Of a DNA stretch of 9,131 nucleotides, positions 1 through 5,101 are shown one piece after another. A program made the position numbers and the translations under genes. The first letter of the stretch is position 1; each line of letters opens with the position of its first letter. Origin of the DNA: Bacillota bacterium. Lineage in GTDB: Bacteria; Bacillota; Desulfotomaculia; Desulfotomaculales; JAJYZD01. Location: positions 1 through 9,131 of the forward strand of contig JAJYZD010000150.1 in NCBI GenBank assembly GCA_021800315.1, given 5' to 3'. Under the pieces are notes generated by a model, which did not search any database, was not told where the DNA came from, and saw only the letters and a list, made by a program, of their open reading frames with translations.

Positions 1-31
1 GGTATTACCTGCACTGAAGGAGCGAAAGGCT

Positions 32-640
32 TTGGCGGTGGAAAAGCGGCCCGACGCGCTCTCCGTGGCCTGGAACCTCTTTGCCGGCCTCGACCCGGCT
101 GCGTACCCGTCCTACGGGTGCTCCTGGGACGAAGAAAAAGGGGAGTTGGGCATAACCTACCTGGGCCGGTGCTACCGGGTCGGCATAACCAGCGGGGTAT
201 TGGACGCCCATGGACGTCCGGCCCCCTTCAATGCGGCCACCCTGATCCTGCAGTACCTGATCGGTGCCAGCGGCCTGCCACCCCGCGGACGCTGGCTGGC
301 CTTCCTGGAACTGCCCGAAGGGGTCCTCCACCACGTTCCCTTCGTGGAGCAGGTGGAAAAGCCCCTGGCCCGCGCTATCGCCGGCCGGGCCGAGGCTTTT
401 GACCAGGCGGGCCGTCTCCTGGGCGGAAAACCCCTGGACCTCGCCGACCGTTCCTTCGCGGTCGAGGCCCTGCCCCGCCTTCCCCTGGCGGTGCTGCTCT
501 GGGAGCAGGACGAGGAATTCCCCGCCCGCGCCACCATTCTGTTCGACGCGGTCGCGCCATCGAGCCTGCCCACCGCCTCCCTCTGGGTGCTGGGACAGGA
601 ACTGGCCAACGGGCTTATTGAGGCGGCTGATGCCGGGTGA
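32..640 (+). CDS. DUF3786 family protein
   Basis: Encodes 202 aa. The C-terminal half fits the DUF3786 family pattern: GGKPLDLADRSF (residues 131-142), then an LPRLPLAVLLWEQDEEFP-type core (148-164), then an ILFD segment and a conserved LP (169-180). The function of DUF3786 is unknown; such proteins are found in anaerobes, often beside redox, corrinoid or ferredoxin proteins. There is no signal peptide or membrane helix, so it is probably cytosolic. The start is TTG at 32, chosen because AAGGAG lies at 17-22 with a 9-nt spacer; no ATG fits better. A few codons ending in TGA at 15-17 in another frame could be the tail of an upstream gene, but too little is visible. It ends 22 bp before a DUF362 gene on the same strand, so co-transcription is likely. 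Family assignment is fairly firm; the role is unknown. Confidence 0.8.
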   Translation: MAVEKRPDALSVAWNLFAGLDPAAYPSYGCSWDEEKGELGITYLGRCYRVGITSGVLDAHGRPAPFNAATLILQYLIGASGLPPRGRWLAFLELPEGVLHHVPFVEQVEKPLARAIAGRAEAFDQAGRLLGGKPLDLADRSFAVEALPRLPLAVLLWEQDEEFPARATILFDAVAPSSLPTASLWVLGQELANGLIEAADAG

Positions 641-662
641 TTTAATTTAAGGGGGAGTTTTT

Positions 663-1760
663 GTGGCCAAGGTTTACTTCGCCGATCTGAAGGCGAACCA
701 GGAGAGCCTCCTGCGCAAGGTCGACCGGCTGTGCACGGCCTGCGGTATGGACCAATTCATCAACAAGGGAGACCTCGTGGCGATCAAGATGCATTTCGGC
801 GAGCCGGGTAACACGGGCTACGTGCGGGCCCAGTACGTCCGGCGGTTGGTAGACAAGCTGACCAAACTGGGCGCCAGGCCCTTTCTTACCGACGCCAACA
901 CCCTGTACGTGGGGCGCCGCTCCAACGCGGTCGACCACCTCCGGTCGGCGGTCCTTAACGGCTTCGATTTCGCGGTGGCCGGCGCCCCGGTCATCATCGC
1001 CGACGGCCTGACCGGAAAAGACTACGTCAATGTTCCTATTGAAGGCAAGCATTTCCGCGAGGTCAAGATCGGCAGCGCCGTGGCCCACGCCGACGCCCTC
1101 GTGGCGGTGACCCACTTCAAGGGTCACGAGGCGACCGGCTTCGGCGGGGTCCTGAAAAACCTGGGCATGGGCAGCGGGTCGCGCGCCGGCAAACAAATGA
1201 TGCATTCGGACGTATTGCCCGTGGTGGACGAAGAAAAGTGTACCGGCTGCGGCCGGTGCAACCGTTGGTGTCCCACCGGCGCGGCTGCGCTTGTCGGCAA
1301 AAAGACCCGGATCGACCAGGACAAGTGCATCGGCTGCGGCGAGTGCACGGTAACCTGCGGGGAGCAGGCCATTGCCGTCAACTGGAAGACCGAACCGGAC
1401 ATCATCCAGGAAAAGATCGTCGAATACGTGATGGGTGTGCTGACCAACAAGACCGGCAAGGCCGCCTTCCTTACCTTCGTCACCAATGTTACCCCCGACT
1501 GCGACTGCTGGCACTGGAGCGACGCGCCCATCGTCCGCAACATCGGCATCCTGGCCTCCGTAGACCCGGTGGCCCTCGACCAGGCCGCCGTCGATCTGGT
1601 CAACAAGGAAGCCGCCCTGCCGGACGGGCGTCTCGCCGGCCTGAGTGCCGGCTCGGACAAGTTCCGGACCCTCTACCCCGGGGTTGACTGGCAGCGCCAG
1701 TTGGCCTACGCCCAGGCCATGGGCCTGGGTACGCGGGATTATGAACTGGTGAGGATATAG
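663..1760 (+). CDS. DUF362 domain protein with two [4Fe-4S] ferredoxin motifs
   Basis: Encodes 365 aa. The N-terminal DUF362 part contains KMHFGEPGNTGYVR (42-55), FLTDANTLYVGRR (74-86) and VAVTHFKGHEATGFGG (147-162), all typical of the family. Two ferredoxin clusters follow: CTGCGRCNRWCP with Cys193/196/199/203 and CIGCGECTVTCG with Cys222/225/228/232, enough for two [4Fe-4S] clusters. The second lacks the usual proline after its last cysteine. DUF362 resumes with CDCWHWSDAPIV (280-291) and ASVDPVALDQAAVDL (298-312). The extra cysteines at 280 and 282 could bind another metal. Start is GTG at 663 with GGGGGAG at 651-657. No export signal, so a cytosolic electron carrier or redox enzyme subunit is likely. 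The exact reaction is not known for this family. Confidence 0.9.
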   Translation: MAKVYFADLKANQESLLRKVDRLCTACGMDQFINKGDLVAIKMHFGEPGNTGYVRAQYVRRLVDKLTKLGARPFLTDANTLYVGRRSNAVDHLRSAVLNGFDFAVAGAPVIIADGLTGKDYVNVPIEGKHFREVKIGSAVAHADALVAVTHFKGHEATGFGGVLKNLGMGSGSRAGKQMMHSDVLPVVDEEKCTGCGRCNRWCPTGAAALVGKKTRIDQDKCIGCGECTVTCGEQAIAVNWKTEPDIIQEKIVEYVMGVLTNKTGKAAFLTFVTNVTPDCDCWHWSDAPIVRNIGILASVDPVALDQAAVDLVNKEAALPDGRLAGLSAGSDKFRTLYPGVDWQRQLAYAQAMGLGTRDYELVRI

Positions 1761-1767
1761 CGGGGAG

Positions 1768-2976
1768 ATGGCGGTATTGCCGGAAAACACCTTGCCGGAC
1801 GGGCCGGTCCGCGGGGAATTGTTGCCCTTTGCGCGCCCCTCTCTCGACGGGCGGGACGCCATGCTGGTTGCCCAGGCCCTACAGGGGGATCTGGAAGTCC
1901 AGCCCTGGCTGGACCGGTTTGAGAGCCGGCTGGCCGTGTACACCGGCCGGCGGCACGCGGTGGCGGTGGCCAGCGGCACCGCCGCCCTGCACCTGGCCCT
2001 GGCCGTGGCCGGCATCGGGCCCAAGGAGGAAGTGGTGCTCTCTCCCCTGGCTCCGCCGGCGGCCGCCAACGCCGTCCTTTATCTGGGTGCCATACCGATC
2101 TTCGCCGACGTGGACCCCCGGACCCTCACCCTGGACCCCGCCTCGGTCGAACGGGTCCTGACCGAACGCAGCCGCGCGGTCGTCCCTTTCCACTACGGGG
2201 GGCGCCCCTGTGATCTGGATGCCTTCCGGGAACTGGCCAAAGCACGTAACCTGACCCTGATCGAGGATGCCACCCAGGCCCTGGGCGCCGTATATCACGG
2301 CCGGCCGGCCGGCTCCTTCGGGGAAGTATCCTGCCTCGGTTTCCATCACCGCCAGGGGGTCTGTACCGGGGAAGGCGGGGCCGTTACCACCGACCGGGAC
2401 GAACTGGCGCAGTGGCTGCGCCTTTTCCGCAACCTGGGCCTGGTGGACGACCCCGCCGCCCTGGTCGCCGACGAAGGCCCCTGGCACAAGGAAATGCAGG
2501 ACCTCGGTTTCAGCTACCGCCTGGGACCACTGGAGGCCGCCCTGGGCGCCAGCCAGATGGAGCGCGCCGCGGCTTTTCGCGACCGCCGCGCGACAATAGC
2601 CGCCCGTTACGACGAAGCTTTCCGGGACGAGCCGCTTATCCTGCCCGCCCGCGACCCCGGTATCGTGGACGCCCATTACCTCTACCCGGTACGGTTGGTT
2701 TCCTCCCGCCTGAAAGCGGGGCGCCGGGAGATCTTCGAGGCCCTCCGGGCCGAGAACATCGCCCCGGACGTGCATTACCTGCCGGTTTTCCGTCATCCCT
2801 ACCAGCGCTGGATCGGTCACCCGGAGTTCTGCACCCTGGAAGACCCCTTCGTCCACACCGAAGAGGCTTACGCCAACCTGCTCAGCCTGCCGCTCTACCC
2901 GGCCATGGAAGACACCGACGTGGAGACGGTAATCCGGGCGGTCAGAAAAGTTCTGCACCATTTTACCGCCGGTTGA
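1768..2976 (+). CDS. DegT/DnrJ/EryC1/StrS-fold protein lacking the catalytic lysine
   Basis: Encodes 402 aa, a usual length for this PLP fold (sugar aminotransferases and dehydratases). Recognisable motifs are SGTAALHLALAV (69-80, phosphate-binding loop), HYGGRPCDLDAF (142-153), LIEDATQALGA (164-174, Asp167 being the pyridine-nitrogen partner), GEGGAVTTD (201-209), GFSYRLGPLEAALGASQMER (247-266) and LLSLPLYPAMEDTDVETVI (371-389). Where family members have S-F-H-x-x-K, this protein has GFHHRQ (191-196): the Schiff-base lysine is Gln196 (codon CAG, 2353-2355) and the preceding serine is Gly191. The rest of the fold looks intact and there is no frameshift, so it is not an obvious pseudogene. The GGGGAG at 1762-1767 touches the ATG at 1768; TTG at 1777 (spacer 9) may be the real start. 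It follows the DUF362 gene by 7 bp. A standard aminotransferase reaction is doubtful. Confidence 0.85.
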   Translation: MAVLPENTLPDGPVRGELLPFARPSLDGRDAMLVAQALQGDLEVQPWLDRFESRLAVYTGRRHAVAVASGTAALHLALAVAGIGPKEEVVLSPLAPPAAANAVLYLGAIPIFADVDPRTLTLDPASVERVLTERSRAVVPFHYGGRPCDLDAFRELAKARNLTLIEDATQALGAVYHGRPAGSFGEVSCLGFHHRQGVCTGEGGAVTTDRDELAQWLRLFRNLGLVDDPAALVADEGPWHKEMQDLGFSYRLGPLEAALGASQMERAAAFRDRRATIAARYDEAFRDEPLILPARDPGIVDAHYLYPVRLVSSRLKAGRREIFEALRAENIAPDVHYLPVFRHPYQRWIGHPEFCTLEDPFVHTEEAYANLLSLPLYPAMEDTDVETVIRAVRKVLHHFTAG

Positions 2977-3013
2977 CAGCCGGACTCTCTCCCAGCGGGA
3001 GGTTCTTTCAACC

Positions 3014-3721
3014 TTGAACGATCCGGACTTCCTGGAGGCACTGAAACGGCACCTTCCCCGGGTACCCGGCATTCACGCCAAGGAAGAGTACTTTAATTCC
3101 GTCGTGCTGCTGCCGCTCGTGCGGCTCGACGGTGAATACCACCTTCTTTTCGAAAAACGGTCTCCGGACATCAGACAGGGCGGTGAGGTCTGTTTTCCCG
3201 GCGGCGAATATGATCCGGACAAGGATGCCGGCCTGCGTGAAACGGCGCTGCGCGAGACGGTGGAGGAAACCGGCATCTCCCTTGACCGGATCGAGATTAT
3301 CGGCGTGCTGGATACGATGGTGCACCCCACCGGCATGACCGTGGACGCCTTCGTGGCGGTCGTCCACCTGAGCAGTTTGAAGGAACTCGCACTCAACCCC
3401 GCCGAAGTGGAATACGTCTTCACCGTTCCCGTCTCCTGGTTCTTGCACCATCCACCGGAGGTCTACCACGCGGACATGGAACTGCACCCTTCTTGCACCG
3501 ACGAGGCCACCGGCCGGGAGGTCGTCCTACTGCCCGCCCGGGAGTTGGGCCTGCCGGAGAAGTACACCAAACCATGGGGCGGCCGCCGGTTCCGGATCCT
3601 GGTTTATCGCACGCCCCGCGACCTGGTCTGGGGGATTACGGCCCGGCTGGTTTGGGACCTGACGAAAAGAATCCCGGCACACCACTGCCGACCGGCGGCC
3701 AAACCGCCGGGGAACGTCTGA
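3014..3721 (+). CDS. Nudix hydrolase, CoA pyrophosphatase type
   Basis: Encodes 235 aa. The motif RSPDIRQGGEVCFPGG (49-64) runs straight into the Nudix box (64-88), which includes ALRETVEETGI with metal-binding Glu81, Glu84 and Glu85. The pre-box RS..R..GEV.FPGG pattern is the signature of Nudix enzymes that hydrolyse coenzyme A and its derivatives to phosphopantetheine and 3',5'-ADP; CoA as substrate is inferred from this. The C-terminal LVWGITARLVWDL (203-215) is also typical of the subgroup. The protein is cytosolic. The start is TTG at 3014, with GGGAGG at 2997-3002 and an 11-nt spacer. It lies 37 bp after the DegT-fold gene and is probably the last gene of the operon. Its final codons contain a perfect GC hairpin (3692-3710). 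Confidence 0.88.
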   Translation: MNDPDFLEALKRHLPRVPGIHAKEEYFNSVVLLPLVRLDGEYHLLFEKRSPDIRQGGEVCFPGGEYDPDKDAGLRETALRETVEETGISLDRIEIIGVLDTMVHPTGMTVDAFVAVVHLSSLKELALNPAEVEYVFTVPVSWFLHHPPEVYHADMELHPSCTDEATGREVVLLPARELGLPEKYTKPWGGRRFRILVYRTPRDLVWGITARLVWDLTKRIPAHHCRPAAKPPGNV

Positions 3722-3733
3722 CATTGCCTTTTT
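3692..3733 (+). terminator. Possible weak end-of-operon hairpin
   Basis: CCGGCGG (3692-3698) and CCGCCGG (3704-3710) form a perfect 7-bp stem with a 5-nt loop inside the last codons of the Nudix gene. A run of five T residues (3729-3733) comes only 18 nt later, so this is not a textbook intrinsic terminator. It may slow or protect the 3' end of the operon transcript. Confidence 0.25.
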
Positions 3734-3747
3734 CCGCCGGCCGCGTC

Positions 3748-3777
3748 TTGACTTTTGCCCCCCGCCTGAGGCATAAT
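3748..3777 (+). promoter_or_regulatory. Sigma-A-type promoter of the tRNA-Pro gene
   Basis: TTGACT (3748-3753), an 18-nt spacer and CATAAT (3772-3777) match the -35 and -10 boxes at 5 of 6 positions each. A start near 3784 would lie about 10 nt before the mature tRNA 5' end at 3795. The position between the operon end and the tRNA supports it. Confidence 0.65.
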
Positions 3778-3794
3778 GTTAGGGGATCGACCGC

Positions 3795-3872
3795 CGGGAT
3801 GTAGCTCAGTTTGGCTAGAGCGCACGGTTCGGGACCGTGAGGTCGCAGGTTCAAGTCCTGTCATCCCGACCA
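3795..3872 (+). tRNA. tRNA-Pro (anticodon CGG)
   Basis: A full cloverleaf can be drawn. The acceptor stem CGGGATG (3795-3801) pairs perfectly with CATCCCG (3862-3868); the discriminator is A3869 and CCA is encoded (3870-3872). The D-stem is GCTC/GAGC. The anticodon stem CACGG/CCGTG encloses the loop TTCGGGA, giving anticodon CGG, which reads the proline codon CCG. The T-arm is GCAGG-TTCAAGT-CCTGT with one G-T pair. It has its own promoter upstream and a hairpin 11 nt downstream. It is the only RNA gene in the window that I can identify with certainty. Confidence 0.97.
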
Positions 3873-3882
3873 ACCAGAGAAA

Positions 3883-3918
3883 AGAAGCCTTGATTATCGA
3901 GGCTTCTAACATTTTCAT
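3883..3918 (+). terminator. Hairpin after tRNA-Pro, probable terminator
   Basis: AGAAGCCTT (3883-3891) pairs with GAGGCTTCT (3899-3907): 8 Watson-Crick pairs plus a T-G pair, and G3892-C3898 can add one more around the loop ATTAT. It is followed by AACATTTTCAT, which has only four consecutive T residues, so termination may be partial. Its place 11 nt after the tRNA CCA supports the call. Confidence 0.45.
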
Positions 3919-4504
3919 AACATATGGGTGGGGACGATAGGGTGCCGCAAGGCACCCTTATTATCTGGGAGTTTCCCGGCCTTGTCCGGTCGGTTGTCAG
4001 GTCCAAACCGAACTCCGGAAGCCTTGCTATGGGCGGGCTCCGGGGCTTTTCTCTTAGGAAACGGCCCTGACGGGCCGGGGTGCCAGAGGTGGAAAATTGG
4101 GCAGAAAAGCCTTTCCACCCAACAGTTGACTAACCACTCGAAATAGTCGGTAAACGTGAAAAGTCGGTTGGGTGCTGAAGGCTTGAAGTAACCAGGTTTG
4201 CGGCCCTAGTAAATAATGGTGATGGCCTCATGATGGCTTGAGCCCTTGGAAAATTAGCAATGTGTTGGAACGTTGTGCTGAATACCATTATCTGGTCAGG
4301 TTTTTGCCCGGTCATCTCCGCATACATCACATACCGCACGGTGTCCAGCGGCGCCGGGCTGAGGGATGATATGGGCACCTTCCCCGCGCCGACGAGTTGC
4401 GGACGGCTCACCTTGGGCTTCGCCGGCACTTTTCCGAAAACCGCCGCATAACGTACTACCGTTCCTAAGGACAAGCATGTACAATACTGCGTTTTACTGT
4501 TAGT
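3910..4504. other. Gene-free region rich in inverted repeats; possible structured RNA or decayed sequence
   Basis: I see no convincing gene in these 595 bases; open frames on both strands lack ribosome-binding sites and known motifs. Many helices can be drawn: AGGGTGCC-GCAA-GGCACCCT (3939-3958, a GNRA-type loop on the + strand), CGGCCC-TGAC-GGGCCG (4062-4077), GGTGGAAA (4088-4095) with TTTCCACC (4112-4119), GACTA (4128-4132) with TAGTC (4144-4148), a long-range ATAATGGT (4213-4220) with ACCATTAT (4284-4291), and GGTGTCC (4340-4346) with GGGCACC (4373-4379). ACCCAAC (4117-4123) can also pair with GTTGGGT near 4157-4163, competing with one of these. Purine-rich segments between helices are also typical of structured RNA. 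Chance pairing in decayed GC-rich DNA is the alternative. No known RNA family could be matched by eye. Confidence 0.3.
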
Positions 4505-4524
4505 GAAGCCTCCCCACCCTGAAG

Positions 4525-4567
4525 GGCGGAGATTCCACCCTCTGCTGTGAGGCACCTCCGCCTTTTT
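4525..4567 (+). terminator. Intrinsic-terminator-like hairpin with T5
   Basis: GGCGGAG (4525-4531) pairs perfectly with CTCCGCC (4556-4562), followed at once by TTTTT (4563-4567). The loop holds a nested CCTC/GAGG stem (4539-4542 with 4549-4552). The left arm is also used by the competing hairpin at 4510-4531, so only one of the two can form. It would end a + strand transcript coming from the gene-free block, or it is incidental structure of the IS605-like right end. Confidence 0.45.
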
Positions 4568-4650
4568 GAAGGGCTGGAGATGAACCTTATGGCTTCATGG
4601 TCCTGAAGTTACGCTGCAAGTTTGCTCTACGAGAGAGCAGTTCTTTCGGC

Positions 4651-4668
4651 ATGCGAAACGTTTCGCAT
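4651..4668. repeat. 18-bp perfect palindrome
   Basis: ATGCGAAACGTTTCGCAT reads identically on both strands. This is the form of a site for a dimeric DNA-binding protein. It lies between a small hairpin (TGCTCT at 4623-4628 with AGAGCA at 4634-4639) and a nested stem structure (4686-4736). It may equally be part of the IS605-like relic. Confidence 0.6.
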
Positions 4669-4685
4669 AGGACCGGTCTCTTGGG

Positions 4686-4736
4686 AATCGGTTTTACGTG
4701 GCAGCCCTGGTGACCCGCCACAGCCCCATACCGATT
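4686..4736. other. Nested two-helix stem structure
   Basis: An outer stem AATCGGT (4686-4692) / ACCGATT (4730-4736) encloses an inner stem GTGGC (4698-4702) / GCCAC (4717-4721). Both are perfect. It ends just 3 nt before the AAGGAG at 4740-4745 on the + strand, so in a + transcript it would be the 5' leader structure of a short open frame. On the minus strand it falls in the possible TnpB tail. Confidence 0.4.
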
Positions 4737-4753
4737 GTCAAGGAGTTACTATT

Positions 4754-4927
4754 ATGATATACCTGGGTGATAGTGCTGTCAATAAGGCCCAAGGTATTTT
4801 TTTGCAAATATTTTCGCCTTTCATCTCCACCCTATCCTGCAGCTGCCAAACCCTCCGGACCGGTCGCCAAAATCCGGGAGGCTCCCCCGATGAGCCGATC
4901 GGCAAAGGCAACGTTGACCGCGGGTGA
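4754..4927 (+). CDS. Possible 57-codon small ORF, unrecognised
   Basis: An ideal AAGGAG (4740-4745) with an 8-nt spacer precedes ATG at 4754, and 57 codons follow to a stop at 4925-4927. The product starts MIYLGDSAVNKAQGIF and continues with FLQIFSPFIS and SCSCQ, then a Gly/Pro-rich tail. I recognise no family. Against it, an intrinsic-terminator-like hairpin covers codons 2-17, and the second half looks like random GC-rich sequence. It could be a leader peptide, the 5' stub of a lost gene, or chance. Confidence 0.2.
   Translation: MIYLGDSAVNKAQGIFLQIFSPFISTLSCSCQTLRTGRQNPGGSPDEPIGKGNVDRG
4759..4803 (+). terminator. Intrinsic terminator overlapping the start of a short ORF
   Basis: ATACCTGGG (4759-4767) pairs with CCCAAGGTAT (4788-4797): nine pairs with one bulged A. 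The apical part can form a further GATA/TGTC stem (4769-4772 with 4777-4780). Seven T residues (4797-4803) follow directly. This fits a + strand rho-independent terminator well. No coding sequence on the + strand since the tRNA would need it, so it implies a non-coding transcript, an attenuator, or a relic of a lost gene. Confidence 0.6.
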
Positions 4928-5101
4928 AGAAAGGCCCGCGGGGGCCGGGCGCGCCTCGACCGGCCTCGCGGGCACCGGGGCGGGGTGACGATCCCCACTC
5001 CAAACCAATCCAGTCCGAGGCCTGACCGGCCGGATCCAACGGCGGTGGCCCCGTCTATTGCCGTGGGCTTACCGGCTTAATGACAGTCCCTTTTGTTTAC
5101 T
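4804..5101. other. GC-rich intergenic stretch, no gene seen
   Basis: Apart from the tail of the doubtful short ORF, I see no coding sequence. It holds a perfect GC hairpin, CCGCGGG (4918-4924) with CCCGCGG (4935-4941), lacking a T run on either strand, and a short palindrome GCCGATCGGC (4894-4903). It should contain the 3' end of the minus-strand transcript coming from 5102, but no intrinsic terminator for that direction could be found. Confidence 0.5.

Larger units (their letters stand above)
4505..4739 (-). pseudogene. Probable relic of a TnpB/IS200-IS605-type element (C-terminal tail and right end)
   Basis: Read on the minus strand, 4739-4590 gives a reading of about 50 codons, containing ETFRMPKELLSRR and ending NLQRNFRTMKP followed by TAA, preceded in frame by a stop. 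After about 60 nt comes a GGAATCTCCGCCC-TTCA-GGGTGGGGAGG-type hairpin (core 4531-4510). A basic C-terminal tail followed closely by such a 'GGAATC..CGCCCTTCAGGG..GGGAGG' hairpin is, from memory, how many tnpB-only IS605-family elements end, and this end is where the guide (omega/re) RNA scaffold would lie. The catalytic body and zinc ribbon of TnpB are absent, since upstream frames close immediately. The element would therefore be internally deleted or a non-autonomous derivative. The call rests on pattern memory, not on a search. Confidence 0.35.

Noticed and set aside
642..2069. Long minus-strand open frame opposite the DUF362 gene
   Set aside because: It is a GC-bias shadow of the DUF362 and DegT-fold genes: no ribosome-binding site, no family resemblance, low-complexity Ala/Gly/Val composition.
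1879..3072. Long minus-strand open frame opposite the DegT-fold gene
   Set aside because: The + strand reading has clear family motifs along its whole length; the minus frame has none.
3604..3918. Minus-strand open frame of 104 codons containing GMTGLEPATSRSRTVRSSQ
   Set aside because: This is the antisense translation of the tRNA-Pro gene, a spurious 'protein' often seen in annotations. The perfect cloverleaf explains the bases.
3996..4020. GTCAGGTCC...CGGAAG, reminiscent of the conserved SRP RNA loop
   Set aside because: The two halves are separated by AAACCGAACT and the surrounding helix of SRP RNA cannot be drawn.
4117..4163. Possible group II intron segment (GTGAAAAGTCGG-like purine-rich stretch)
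   Set aside because: No domain V hairpin, no intron 5' GUGYG boundary and no reverse transcriptase gene were found.
4861..4945. Possible fluoride, glycine or c-di-GMP riboswitch around GATGAGCCGATCGGCAAAGGCAAC
   Set aside because: None of the required conserved cores could be matched on either strand, and there is no suitable downstream gene.
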